Source: Candidatus Krumholzibacteriota bacterium
Lineage (GTDB): Bacteria > Krumholzibacteriota > Krumholzibacteriia > Krumholzibacteriales > WJIX01
DNA length: 64,000 bases
Assembly (NCBI GenBank): GCA_034520215.1
Contig: JAXHNR010000001.1
Location: 1,230,560 to 1,294,559 of the forward strand
Direction: 5' to 3'
Under the pieces are notes generated by a model. That model was not told where the DNA came from and did not search any database. It worked only from the letters and a program-made list of their open reading frames with translations. Both the position numbers and the translations under genes were made by a program. Every line of letters starts with the position of its first letter. The first letter of the stretch is position 1. Below are positions 8,472 to 17,754 of the stretch, piece by piece.

Positions 8472-9658
8472 CAAGTTACAAGTTTTGCCAGACGACTCAT
8501 CTTGATTTCAATGGCGTCTTCCGGACACAACTCATGACAGCACATACAAGTAATACATTTATTATTATTTATTCCGCACACTCCGTCCTGATAGGATATA
8601 GCCTCAACGGGACAGCTTCTCTGGCAAAGACGACATCCGGTACATACCGATGGATCAACTATAAGTTTTAACCACACAAAGGGTGATATCATACGGGCCA
8701 AAGGCCTGGGAATCATCCTGAGTTTTCTGTTTGACGGCAAATCAAAAGATACGGGTCTTACCTCTTTGCCGTCACCGGTTACCTGTATACTCTCAATATC
8801 ACCAACCCCCAGTTTAATCTCATCCGCCATCCTCGTTGTATCTATCGAGCCGGGTTTAAAACCAATTATTCGCGCGGCTACGGCGTCAATAGCCACCGCG
8901 TCTTCACCGGCTATAACCAGCCCCAGCTTCTTTGGATTCCCTGAACTTGGACCGTCACCCTCCATCGCCACAACCGCATCGACGATACTGAGAGAGGGTC
9001 TTACCTTACTGTATAGCTCAACCAGCATCCTCGCGAATTCTCTCGGTTTCGGAAACTCCTTGTGCAACTCTGACTTTCTAAAACCACAGACAGTGCCGAA
9101 CATATTCTTTAAAGCGCATGTTAAGAGTGTGAGTGTATGTGTCTTCAACTTAGCGATATTTATTATCACATCGGCATCTATAACAGGTTTCGCTATATAA
9201 AAAAGATAATCTCCGCTTTTTACCTCCACTGACCCTGAAGCTTCAAAATTTACGAGTTCTACTCCGATTCTGCGGGCCATCTCCTCAATACCGGTGTTTT
9301 CCCATACTCTCTTTACTCCGCGCAACACCCCTCCCGGACTGTCGCCTATAACCGGATACCCGCCGCAATCTGTTACGATCTTTGCCACAGCTTCTATTAC
9401 GGACGGATGCGTAGTTATCGCTCTTTCAGGTCTCTTCGCGGAGAGCATATTCGGTTTGAGAAGCACCCTTTGTCCCGGCTTAACAAAGTGCTCAATGCCG
9501 CCGACATGCTCGATACTCCTGCTTACAGAATCATAAACATCAGCAATTCCGTAACCGGAACACTTTGTAATAGAAACAATACTGTTTTTAGTATTCCGTG
9601 TACTCAAACTTGAATCCTCTGCTAAAATCCCCTTTCCGGAAAATAAAATATTATCCAA
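8471..9658 (-). CDS. DUF362 domain protein with C-terminal 2[4Fe-4S] ferredoxin
   Basis: A protein of up to 395 residues. The DUF362 domain (about residues 25-290) contains LLKPNMLSAKRPERAITTHP, DSPGG and INIAKLKTHTLTLLTCALKN. The C-terminus carries two iron-sulfur motifs: CTGCRLCQRSCP followed by CITCMCCHELCP. DUF362 proteins are abundant in anaerobes and are thought to be redox proteins; no substrate is established. The TTG at 9658 gives the longest form; a TTG at 9607 behind GAGG would give a form 17 residues shorter that starts nearer the conserved region. It overlaps the acyltransferase start. Confidence 0.85.
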   Translation of the reverse strand: MDNILFSGKGILAEDSSLSTRNTKNSIVSITKCSGYGIADVYDSVSRSIEHVGGIEHFVKPGQRVLLKPNMLSAKRPERAITTHPSVIEAVAKIVTDCGGYPVIGDSPGGVLRGVKRVWENTGIEEMARRIGVELVNFEASGSVEVKSGDYLFYIAKPVIDADVIINIAKLKTHTLTLLTCALKNMFGTVCGFRKSELHKEFPKPREFARMLVELYSKVRPSLSIVDAVVAMEGDGPSSGNPKKLGLVIAGEDAVAIDAVAARIIGFKPGSIDTTRMADEIKLGVGDIESIQVTGDGKEVRPVSFDLPSNRKLRMIPRPLARMISPFVWLKLIVDPSVCTGCRLCQRSCPVEAISYQDGVCGINNNKCITCMCCHELCPEDAIEIKMSRLAKLVT

Positions 9659-9770
9659 CTCAAAGCAACCGGCAATTACATGCGAATCACTTATTTGAGA
9701 GAAGCGCGCTAAACCAGCTTGATCTCTATTCTAAGCGGGACTTTCCCCCAAATATTCAGCAATGAATCCA

Positions 9771-10877
9771 CTAAATAGATCGAATCTCTTTCGCCGCGTA
9801 CAGCCCGGCTCCAAAAGACCTGCATAGCCCCTTCATCTCCAACCTCAAAAGGAGAGGCAGAAGCGACACTATTTTAATATTACTTTCCAGCGCGAGTTCA
9901 TCGACATGCCTGGGTTCTAATTCAAGGATGTCAAGCACCCTTCTTTCATTACTTGTCAATGAAACATTTTCATCCTCTGATCTATTTCCTTCTCCCCTTA
10001 AATCGAACAGGGGCATAAGTACCCCCAGTATATCCTCGGCACTTTCAACTAGCACCGCTCCCTCTTTTATTAGTTTGTGCGGCCCTCTGCTGCCTCTGCA
10101 TTCGACCGGACCCGGTACGGCTAAAACCTCCCTCCCCTGCTCAGCCGCCCAGCCGGCAGTGAGCATCGCTCCACTTTTGATTCCGGCCTCTACGACTACT
10201 ACCCCTTTTGAAATACCGCTTAGAATCCTGTTTCTCCGGGGAAAATTATATTTCAACGGCGGTGTTCCCACGGGAAATTCAGTGATAACACATCCATTCC
10301 GTGATATATCTATCGCCAGCGAAGAATTTTCCCTCGGGTATGCTATATCGATTCCGCATCCAAGAACGGCAACAGTGCCACCTTCTCTTTCAAGGGCCCC
10401 TTCATGAGCGGAAGTATCGATACCCCTGGCCAGCCCACTGACAACAACCACACCAGAGGCGGATATACTCCTTGCCAGACTTTTTGCCGTCAACCTTCCT
10501 CTTCTGCTGCAGCTTCTGGAACCTACAATACAAACCTTTCTCTTTCCAAGGCTTTTGATATTTCCTTTACAGAAGAGTAGCGGCGGAGGATATTTAAGTT
10601 CTTTTAAAAGAGCGGGATATTCACCGTCTGATATTGCTATAATCCGGCACATTCCGCTTTTGTCTGCTGAAAGCTGCTCTTCAATAAATTCTCTATTAAT
10701 ACCGCTGATTCTTTTCCCGATAAGAGCGCCCAGTTCTCTTCTTCCGGTTCGCTTCCGAAGCATCCCTGACATTTCCTCCAGTGAAATCCTATCTCTTAAT
10801 CTTATCCATGTGGGAACAGTTACCCCTTCGACAGAAAGAAGATTTAGCCATAATCTTGCTCCCCTTGAACACATCAT
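9771..10877 (-). CDS. dprA: DNA processing protein DprA
   Basis: DprA binds incoming single-stranded DNA during natural transformation and loads RecA. The 368-residue protein has a helical N-terminal region and the Rossmann-like core with IVGSRSCSRRG near residue 130 and SGLARGIDTSAHEGAL near residue 160. GGTVAVLGCGIDIAYPREN follows, and a C-terminal winged-helix DprA domain ends the protein. The ATG at 10877 follows GGAGG by five bases; an in-frame GTG two codons earlier overlaps that site. With the type IV pilus genes at 20-37 kb, it makes natural competence plausible (inference). Confidence 0.95.
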   Translation of the reverse strand: MMCSRGARLWLNLLSVEGVTVPTWIRLRDRISLEEMSGMLRKRTGRRELGALIGKRISGINREFIEEQLSADKSGMCRIIAISDGEYPALLKELKYPPPLLFCKGNIKSLGKRKVCIVGSRSCSRRGRLTAKSLARSISASGVVVVSGLARGIDTSAHEGALEREGGTVAVLGCGIDIAYPRENSSLAIDISRNGCVITEFPVGTPPLKYNFPRRNRILSGISKGVVVVEAGIKSGAMLTAGWAAEQGREVLAVPGPVECRGSRGPHKLIKEGAVLVESAEDILGVLMPLFDLRGEGNRSEDENVSLTSNERRVLDILELEPRHVDELALESNIKIVSLLPLLLRLEMKGLCRSFGAGLYAAKEIRSI

Positions 10878-10970
10878 CCACACCTCCGCTTTCTCAAACG
10901 ACTAAACATTTTAGCTTTGAATCATTAATAACCGGCGGGTAAAATCATATCCCTGCCCGAACCACACTAC

Positions 10971-10996
10971 AAGGTGCTGCCGGAAGGCAGCACTTA
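10971..10996 (-). terminator. stem-loop downstream of the MscS-type gene
   Basis: GTGCTGCC (10974-10981) and GGCAGCAC (10986-10993) form a perfect 8-bp stem closed by a four-base loop. It lies 45 bases past the stop of the mechanosensitive channel gene on the minus strand and ahead of dprA. Only a short T-run follows, so termination may be weak. Confidence 0.5.
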
Positions 10997-11040
10997 TATC
11001 CATTTTAACCTATAATTCTTTTATCCATCAAGGGGTTTTG

Positions 11041-11976
11041 TCATTTGTCCTGGGAGGGTGGTTTTCCAGGCTTTCGGTCAAAATGCTCACTGTAAATCCT
11101 CTGAGTAGGATAGGCAAAATTAATATCTTCATTTTCGTCAAAACGGTTAAGAATATCTTCCCAGATCTCCTGCTCAGTTCCCCTTCTCGCGCGCGGATCG
11201 CACATGTAACGCATTGAAAGCATAACCCCGCTGTCCTTAACAGATGTGTATACGGTAGGTGTTAATTTCTCGTAATGAATAAGAAACTTCCCCTTCATTC
11301 TGTTAAGCTGGCTGCGGGCTGTATTAGCTAAATGTTCCGCGTGGTTTAAGGCTACTTCTAAGAGGATCTTCTTTGCCTTTTTCCAGTCACTCTCAAAGGT
11401 AATAAGAACGGGGATTTCATTCCAGATATACTCGAGCCCCGCACTGTAATTCGCGAGCGCGTCAGTAAAAATCTTGCCGTTGGGTACGTGTATAATTCTC
11501 CCGGTGGACTGATCCGCGTCAACCCAATTCCCCACCTCTATAAGAGAAAACTGAAATACTCTTATATCAACAACATCCCCCGTCGATCCCGCGATCTGAA
11601 TTCGATCTCCGGGTTCGAAAGGATGGCGCCATATAATAAATACCCAGGCGGCGAAATTAACTATCGGATCTTTAAGCGCCAAAACAAGACCGGCGGATAT
11701 AATACCAATGTATGTCAATACCGTCTGCAACCCCTGTATCCAGATCCTGCCTACGAGCAGTACGGCGATAAAAACCGAAATATACGCGGACATCTTCCGC
11801 CATTGATACCGTCCCCTTATTTCTTTCACCCGCTTAACTGCGATTCTCAGCGTAATACTACGAATAATCCAAATTGAGAATATAAGCGCAATTGATGAAA
11901 AGATTTTGAACTGTATAGCCTTGCTAATCCCTAAATTATCACTAATCCATGAAATATAAATATCCACAAAATCCAT
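11041..11976 (-). CDS. MscS-family mechanosensitive ion channel
   Basis: A 311-residue small-conductance mechanosensitive channel homologue, an inner-membrane protein that releases solutes on hypo-osmotic shock. Three hydrophobic segments are visible (about residues 22-42, 62-82 and 88-108). The pore-lining helix is followed by the MscS beta domain (WVFIIWRHPFEPGDRIQI, then GDVVDIRVFQFSLIEV) and GRIIHVPNGKIF. The pore helix is less Gly/Ala-rich than in E. coli MscS (LALKDPIVNFAAWVFI), so this is a divergent member. Start ATG at 11976 behind GAGTGAGG. Confidence 0.87.
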   Translation of the reverse strand: MDFVDIYISWISDNLGISKAIQFKIFSSIALIFSIWIIRSITLRIAVKRVKEIRGRYQWRKMSAYISVFIAVLLVGRIWIQGLQTVLTYIGIISAGLVLALKDPIVNFAAWVFIIWRHPFEPGDRIQIAGSTGDVVDIRVFQFSLIEVGNWVDADQSTGRIIHVPNGKIFTDALANYSAGLEYIWNEIPVLITFESDWKKAKKILLEVALNHAEHLANTARSQLNRMKGKFLIHYEKLTPTVYTSVKDSGVMLSMRYMCDPRARRGTEQEIWEDILNRFDENEDINFAYPTQRIYSEHFDRKPGKPPSQDK

Positions 11977-12013
11977 AAGTTTGGCCTCACTCTTCCTAAA
12001 TCACAAAAAAAGT

Positions 12014-13537
12014 TTAACCGAGGCTTCCAACTTCTTTCTCGACCTCTTCAAGTATCTCGCAGGATCGCACGAGCTCTTTCATCTTTGTATGGTCAGGATA
12101 AAGAGGCCTGTCCACATCCAAGAAATCAATGTACTTTCTTATTACTTCTTTTGCCTTGGTTACTCCCTTTCCGAACTTAAACTCACGGAAATCGAGCGCC
12201 TGGGCCGCCGCCATAAATTCAATTCCCAAAATGCCGTACGCGTTATCCAGTATCTGGAAATTCTTAATCGCCGTATTCATGCCCATAGATACAAAGTCCT
12301 CCTGATCGGCTGCCGCGGGTATCGATTGAATCGACGCGGGGCTTGAAAGTATCCTCTGTTCAACTATCTGCGTATCGGCCGTGTACTGGCTGAGCATCAG
12401 CCCGGAAAACATACCGGCACCCTCCGTTAGAAATGCCGGAAGCCCCACACTCAAGGCAGGATGGTTAAGTCTGTTCATCCGTCTTTCCGACATGACGCTC
12501 ACCATAGTAACAGCGACACCTACCATGTCCATGGGAAGGGAAACGGGTGATCCCTGAAAATTAGCGCCGGATATCTGTAAATCCTCATCGGGGAAAAAAA
12601 CCGGATTGTCTCCTACTCCGTTAAGCTCCACTTCAACCTGCTTAACAGCGAATTCAATCGCGTCATGCGCCGCGCCAATAACCTGAGGAGCCGAACGCAT
12701 CGAATAAGCGTCCTGAACCTTACATTTTATCTTTTCATTGGCAAGATCTCCGCCTTCGACAAGTTTTCTGATCGACTCGGCACTCCTTACGGCTCCCGCA
12801 AACCCTCTGGCCTCATGAAGCTTCCGGCTGTAGGGCTTCATGTTTGCCTTAAGAGCCTCTAAAGACATTGAAGCAGCTATCTCAGCCTGCTTTAGCCAAT
12901 TCTTGGTGTCATGCAGCATAATAGCGCTCATAGCGGTCAATACATTGGAACCGTTTATTGTCGCGAGTCCGTCTCTGGCCTTCAATCCCGGAATTTCGAT
13001 CCCCGCTCTGTCCATGGCATCTTTCCCATCGAGAAGTTCACCTTTGTAATAGGCCTGCCCCTCGCCAAGCAGAAGAAGAGCAATCTGAGACATAGGCGCC
13101 AGGTCGCCGCACGCGCCTACAGAACCTTTTTGACATATAAATGGTGTTACACTCTTATTCAACATTTCAACCAGCGTCTGCGTTATTACCGGCCTGCATC
13201 CGGAATTGCCATTGGCGTGAACATTTATTCTGCTTGCCATCGCTCCTCTCACATACTCAAGTGGAGCAGGATCGCCGATTCCCGCAGCGTGGTTATAGAT
13301 AAGATACTTCTGAAACTCCTTTACCTGTTCGTCATCTAAAACAACCTCTGAAAATTCGCCAATCCCGGTATTAACACCATACATGATTTCTTTGGCTTCT
13401 ATCTTTCTTTCAAGCATAGCACGGCATTTCTTGATCCTCTCAAGAGCTTCATCTGAGAGTTCTACCTTTTCACCATGACGGGCTATCTTAACTATTTTTT
13501 CAATCGTCAAGTCGTTGCCGCTGAGTGTAATCGCCAA
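12014..13537 (-). CDS. hutH: histidine ammonia-lyase (aromatic amino acid lyase family) with Ala-Cys-Gly MIO triad
   Basis: HutH deaminates L-histidine to urocanate, using an electrophilic MIO group formed autocatalytically from an Ala-Ser-Gly triad. The 507-residue length is normal. YGVNTGIGEFSE (near residue 53), RINVHANGNSGCRP and QEDFVSMG are typical. Residues 142-144 read Ala-Cys-Gly (GSVGACGDLAPM) instead of Ala-Ser-Gly, and codon 143 is TGC at 13109-13111. The start is TTG at 13537 after GGGGAGG. The substrate is inferred to be histidine because hutU and hutI are also in the window; another aromatic amino acid remains possible. Confidence 0.88.
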   Translation of the reverse strand: MAITLSGNDLTIEKIVKIARHGEKVELSDEALERIKKCRAMLERKIEAKEIMYGVNTGIGEFSEVVLDDEQVKEFQKYLIYNHAAGIGDPAPLEYVRGAMASRINVHANGNSGCRPVITQTLVEMLNKSVTPFICQKGSVGACGDLAPMSQIALLLLGEGQAYYKGELLDGKDAMDRAGIEIPGLKARDGLATINGSNVLTAMSAIMLHDTKNWLKQAEIAASMSLEALKANMKPYSRKLHEARGFAGAVRSAESIRKLVEGGDLANEKIKCKVQDAYSMRSAPQVIGAAHDAIEFAVKQVEVELNGVGDNPVFFPDEDLQISGANFQGSPVSLPMDMVGVAVTMVSVMSERRMNRLNHPALSVGLPAFLTEGAGMFSGLMLSQYTADTQIVEQRILSSPASIQSIPAAADQEDFVSMGMNTAIKNFQILDNAYGILGIEFMAAAQALDFREFKFGKGVTKAKEVIRKYIDFLDVDRPLYPDHTKMKELVRSCEILEEVEKEVGSLG

Positions 13538-13994
13538 ATTAACCTCCCCGTTGACCTGTAGTATTTACAGGTTTTCCCGTTCTATCATTAATAAAACGCT
13601 GACAAATCTCACAACGTCAGCATATTTCTACCAAATTGAACGCGTTTTTTTCCGCGCAACCGTCAATATACTTTATATATTTATCTGAATCAAAACCGAT
13701 TGTCCATAAAAAAGATAAAACCGTCGTCACTGAATAAGTTTGTTCTTCTTAAAAAAGAAATTCACTTCAAAATGAGACCTTAATATTTATCGATTGTGTC
13801 CTCCCCTACAATTCAGAAGTTTACCCGGCATTTTATATTTATCAACGCAAATGTAACTAATGGCTGTTACCAAGTTCATATCCTCTTTTTCATATCTTAT
13901 CACTATAACATTGATAAAATTACAACTTTGTGTATAATAAATAGTATCGGGAACTTCTTTTTTTACTGGTCTGATTCTAATTCGGGGGTGCAAG
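13538..13994. other. divergent spacer between hutH and the serpin gene
   Basis: No gene is supported. On the hutH side there are two short perfect inverted repeats: ACCTGT/ACAGGT around 13553-13571 and GCTGAC/GTCAGC around 13594-13617. They would lie in or near the hutH leader and could be operators or leader stems. The serpin-side promoter is listed separately. The rest is A/T-rich. Confidence 0.5.
13911..13938 (+). promoter_or_regulatory. sigma-70-type promoter for the serpin gene
   Basis: TTGATA (13911-13916) and TATAAT (13933-13938) are separated by 16 bases, with a purine-rich start region near 13945. This leaves a leader of about 50 bases before the serpin ATG at 13995. Both hexamers are close to consensus. 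Confidence 0.6.
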
Positions 13995-15227
13995 ATGTCA
14001 CTTTCAAATGTAATTCCTATTCATTTTCTGCTTATCATCGCGTACTCGCTAATGCCTCAGACACCTACGGGGGAGAACACTGAAAAGATGATAAATAAAA
14101 ATATTGTTAATGCTTATACTGAATTCGGGTTTGATCTATATAAAAAGGAAATAAATACTCATAAGGACGAGAATATATTCATATCACCAGTTAGTGTCTC
14201 TCTGGCCCTAGCGATGACAACCGGCGGGAGTGACGGAGAAACAGAGAAAGCGATACTGAAAGCTCTTAACCTCGAAGGTATAAAGCGCGAAACATTCAAG
14301 AGCGCCAATAAAAACCTTATTTCGAATTTACTCAAAGAAGATAAAGATGTAGAGCTTTCGATCGCGAACTCCATCTGGCTTAAGAAATCAATCCGTTTTT
14401 ATGAAAATTTCAAAACCGACACTGAGAATTACTTTTTCGCCGACCTCTTCGCTCTATCTACCGCCGAACCCATAAACGAATGGGTAGAAAAGAAAACAAA
14501 TGGAAGAATAAAGGATATCATTGAAAGCGTCTCCCCCGCCGATATCGCGTATCTTGTAAACGCGATATATTTCAAGGGCAGCTGGGCAGAGGAATTCGAC
14601 AAGAAACTAACGAAACCCAAAAGCTTCTACCTTAAAGGCGGAGAAGAAATAAAAGTAGATATGATGAAGCGGCAAGACAGATTCAAATATCTTAAAACAG
14701 AAGATTTCGAGGCGGTAACTATTCCGTATGGAGACGGAAAAACGAGTGTTTCTCTCTTTCTGCCAAATAGAAATTCATGCCTTGATACCTTACATGAAAA
14801 TATCTCCCTCGAATCCTGGAAACGCTGGAGATCTGATTTCAGAAGGCGGGAAGGTACCGTTGAATTACCAAAGCTAAGGATAGAATACAAGTCAAAACTC
14901 AACAACTCACTCTCAGCCCTGGGAATGGGAATAGCTTTCTCTCCGTCTGACGCGGATTTTTCAAGAATGTGTAGAGTCGACGGCAAACTAAATGTATATA
15001 TAAGCAAAGTGCTTCATAAAACATTTTTAAAGGTGGACGAAAAGGGAACCGAAGCCGCCGCGGCAACGGCAATAGGAGTAACTCTGACTTCAACGGCTCA
15101 TAAACAGATCGAACCTTTTCATATTGTATTTAACAGACCGTACTTTCTGGTTATAACGGACAACAGCAGGGGCCTGCCTCTGTTTATAGGGTCGGTCCAG
15201 GAACCGCCTAAGTCAAATTCCGATTAA
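13995..15227 (+). CDS. serpin-family protease inhibitor
   Basis: Serpins inhibit serine (sometimes cysteine) proteases by a suicide conformational trap. The 410-residue protein contains the whole fold: FISPVSVSLALAMTTGG near the start, YLVNAIYFKGSWAEEF in the middle and a C-terminal HIVFNRPYFLVI. The reactive-loop hinge GTEAAAAT begins at residue 351 and has the small residues needed for loop insertion, so it is probably inhibitory. Counting from the hinge puts P1-P1' at about Thr365-Ser366. The N-terminus is hydrophobic but has no basic residues, so export is uncertain; an internal ATG at 14088 would give a cytosolic form. GGGGGTG precedes the start at 13995. The 3' end overlaps obg by 20 bases, convergently. 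Confidence 0.93.
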   Translation: MSLSNVIPIHFLLIIAYSLMPQTPTGENTEKMINKNIVNAYTEFGFDLYKKEINTHKDENIFISPVSVSLALAMTTGGSDGETEKAILKALNLEGIKRETFKSANKNLISNLLKEDKDVELSIANSIWLKKSIRFYENFKTDTENYFFADLFALSTAEPINEWVEKKTNGRIKDIIESVSPADIAYLVNAIYFKGSWAEEFDKKLTKPKSFYLKGGEEIKVDMMKRQDRFKYLKTEDFEAVTIPYGDGKTSVSLFLPNRNSCLDTLHENISLESWKRWRSDFRRREGTVELPKLRIEYKSKLNNSLSALGMGIAFSPSDADFSRMCRVDGKLNVYISKVLHKTFLKVDEKGTEAAAATAIGVTLTSTAHKQIEPFHIVFNRPYFLVITDNSRGLPLFIGSVQEPPKSNSD

Positions 15228-16200
15228 CTATTTCGTGCAGCCTGCCGGTTAAAACGGGAAGGCCTTTGCCTGTCAGGGCGGATATCGGATATACTTCTTC
15301 ATTCAGAACTGAAGAAAAATCATCACCAAGGGGTTCTTCAAGCGTGTCGATCTTGTTTAAGGCGACAATCCTGGGTTTTGATAAAAGATCGGCATCGTAG
15401 GCTCCCAGCTCTTCAATCAACAGATTATACGCCTCTGCTATCTCAGCTTCTGAAACATCGATTACGAATAAAAGAACGCGGCATCGTTCAATATGCTGCA
15501 GGAATTGTATCCCCAGTCCTTTCCCTTCATGCGCTCCCTTAATAAGCCCGGGCACATCAACCATACAGAAAGACGAGAGCTCATCAATTCTGACAATACC
15601 GAGCACGGGATACAATGTAGTAAAAGGATATGAAGCAATGCGCGGATGAGCGGCGCTGACAGAACTTATCAGTGTTGATTTTCCAGCGTTTGGAAACCCG
15701 ACGAGCCCCACATCCGCAATCAGTTTCATAGTCAGCTGTAAAGTCTTCTTACTGGCCGGTTCTCCGCCTGTAGCTCTCCTCGGGGTCTTGTTTCTGGATG
15801 AACGGAAAGTATAGTTACCTCTTCCCCCTCTCCCCCCTTTAAGCAGCACAATCTCATCGCCGTCATCTTTAAGGTCAGCCAGCAGACGGCCGCTTTCAGA
15901 GTCCTCAACAAGAGTGCCCTTAGGAACCCTTATTACAACTGATTTTCCGTTCCTTCCGGCTTTGCGGGCGCCGGATCCCGCCCCGCCGTTTCCCGCTTTA
16001 AACCTTCTGCGATACCTCAGGTCAACTAAAGTATTGATGCTCGGATCAACACTCAATATAATATCCCCGCCATCTCCTCCATTTCCGCCGTCAGGTCCGC
16101 CGCGAGGAACATATTTCTCTCTCCGGAAACTTACACAACCATCACCTCCGTCACCCGACTCCACTTCTATCGTAACTCTGTCTATGAATGACTTAGCCAA
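15208..16200 (-). CDS. obg: Obg-family GTPase (CgtA)
   Basis: Obg is an essential GTPase involved in 50S ribosome assembly and stress control. It has the Gly-rich Obg domain (residues 1-155, VESGDGGDGCVSFRREKYV, many GGxGG turns) and a G domain with GFPNAGKST, DVPGLIKGAHEGKGLG and NKID. At about 330 residues it lacks the extra C-terminal domain of some lineages. I choose the TTG at 16200: GGAGG lies eight bases upstream and translation then begins MAKSFIDRVTIEVE, as in relatives. It starts one base after the stop of the upstream flavoprotein gene. Confidence 0.95.
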   Translation of the reverse strand: MAKSFIDRVTIEVESGDGGDGCVSFRREKYVPRGGPDGGNGGDGGDIILSVDPSINTLVDLRYRRRFKAGNGGAGSGARKAGRNGKSVVIRVPKGTLVEDSESGRLLADLKDDGDEIVLLKGGRGGRGNYTFRSSRNKTPRRATGGEPASKKTLQLTMKLIADVGLVGFPNAGKSTLISSVSAAHPRIASYPFTTLYPVLGIVRIDELSSFCMVDVPGLIKGAHEGKGLGIQFLQHIERCRVLLFVIDVSEAEIAEAYNLLIEELGAYDADLLSKPRIVALNKIDTLEEPLGDDFSSVLNEEVYPISALTGKGLPVLTGRLHEIVNRNLT

Positions 16201-16201
16201 T

Positions 16202-17587
16202 TCAGCCGCCTCCACATACTATTTTATCAAAATATTTACCGGGATTCATTCCAGACCCCGGATCCATTACATTTTTAACCGCGTTCTGGAGGCGAAGCTC
16301 CGTCTCGCTGAACGCCAAATCGAGATAGGGGCGTTTCGTTGAACCGATCCCGTGCTCACCACTTAAGGTGCCTCCCGCGGCAATTACATATGAAAAGAGA
16401 TCATGAACAAACTCGCCGGCTCTAACCATCTCCATCTTTTTCCTTCTGTCAGTCATAATATTAACATGCAGGTTTCCATCTCCGCAGTGTCCGAAGATAT
16501 AACAGTCCAGTTTTTTCTCACTCGCAAGCTTGTGAATCTCCGTTACCGATTCGGAAAGCTTGCCCAAAGGCAGGGCGATATCTTCATTAATCTTTGTAAT
16601 CCCTCTTCTCGCGAGACTCGCGCTTATCGATCTTCTAAGATCCCAGAGGAGTTCCCTCTCTTTATAATTTTCAGCGGTTATAAGAGAAAACCCTTTACTG
16701 TTACAAAAGTTCTTAAGAAGTCTCTGTTGATCGGCGGTTTGAATCTCTGTTCCTTCAACCTCGAGAAAGAGATAACTTAAGTCTCCTCTTTCCTCAATTA
16801 CCGGCAAAATACCAAGATATTCAGCAACGCACCGCATTGTTTTAGAATCAATAAACTCGAGAACACTCGGCCTGAAACCTGAACGAAGAAGATTAGAAGC
16901 TGTGATCATCGCGTCTCCGTCACCACCGCCGCCCAGTAAAAATGTTTTCCTTATCTTTGGAATCGGAAATACCTTCAAACGGGCTGAATAAATAATCCCC
17001 AGCGTACCTTCAGAACCTATAAGAAGAGAAGCCGGGCCGCGCGTTTCCCCTTCAAGAATTCTGCCGTCTGGAGTAATCCACTTGAGCGACATCACATATC
17101 GACGCGTTACACCGTATTTATACGCCCTCGGTCCACCAGCGTTCTCAGCAATATTACCTCCTATTGTAGAAACCTTGTAGCTCGCGGGGTCGGGCGGATA
17201 AAAAAAACCAAGGGGCTCTAAGTACTCCTGAAGCTTGCCATTTACAATCCCGCTTTGAACCTCTACTTCATCCATTTCCCGTTTATAAGACAGAACCCTT
17301 CTCATCTTTTCCGTCGAAACGACAACACTGCCTTCAACGGGGACTGAACCTCCGGAGAACCCAGTTCCGGCGCCTCTCGGGATAAGCGGGATTTCGAGCA
17401 TCGCCGCGTTTTTAACAATTAAAGCCAGGTCATGCTCGGATTCCGGAAAAGCAACTCCACCGCAAAATCCTCTTATACCGGTAGCATCATAACCATAGGC
17501 AACTCTGAAGTAATTTTCAGTACGCAGGATTACATCCCCGATACGATTTTTAAGTTCGTTTATTCTCCTTGGGAATTGGTCCGCCAT
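16202..17587 (-). CDS. FAD-linked oxidase, GlcD-like (glycolate/D-lactate dehydrogenase type)
   Basis: A 461-residue FAD-dependent 2-hydroxyacid dehydrogenase. The PCMH-type FAD domain is shown by PRGAGTGFSGGSVP near residue 70 and STIGGNIAENAGGPRAYKYG near residue 130. The C-terminal cap domain has GHCGDGNLHVNIM near residue 375 and SGEHGIGSTKR near 415, both typical of GlcD and D-lactate dehydrogenases. No GlcE/GlcF partner follows, so the electron acceptor is unknown. ATG at 17587 follows GGAG by six bases. It is coupled to obg downstream. Confidence 0.88.
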   Translation of the reverse strand: MADQFPRRINELKNRIGDVILRTENYFRVAYGYDATGIRGFCGGVAFPESEHDLALIVKNAAMLEIPLIPRGAGTGFSGGSVPVEGSVVVSTEKMRRVLSYKREMDEVEVQSGIVNGKLQEYLEPLGFFYPPDPASYKVSTIGGNIAENAGGPRAYKYGVTRRYVMSLKWITPDGRILEGETRGPASLLIGSEGTLGIIYSARLKVFPIPKIRKTFLLGGGGDGDAMITASNLLRSGFRPSVLEFIDSKTMRCVAEYLGILPVIEERGDLSYLFLEVEGTEIQTADQQRLLKNFCNSKGFSLITAENYKERELLWDLRRSISASLARRGITKINEDIALPLGKLSESVTEIHKLASEKKLDCYIFGHCGDGNLHVNIMTDRRKKMEMVRAGEFVHDLFSYVIAAGGTLSGEHGIGSTKRPYLDLAFSETELRLQNAVKNVMDPGSGMNPGKYFDKIVCGGG

Positions 17588-17754
17588 CTAAAACTCCAAA
17601 TCTTACCCTTATCCATGTTGCCGAATCAAACCGAAGATTTATGCGACTCATTCTTCTATGACCGGTTAATCATATAAAATATTTAATCGAAATAATATTA
17701 CTTGTCACATTTTATGACATACTTAAAAACAAAGGCACAAAACTCTCAGTATTA

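Noticed and set aside
9736-9752. GGGACTTTCCCCCAAAT resembles the terminus of the repeat family
   Set aside because: No core hairpins, second terminus or flanking direct repeat follow; likely chance, at most a remnant.
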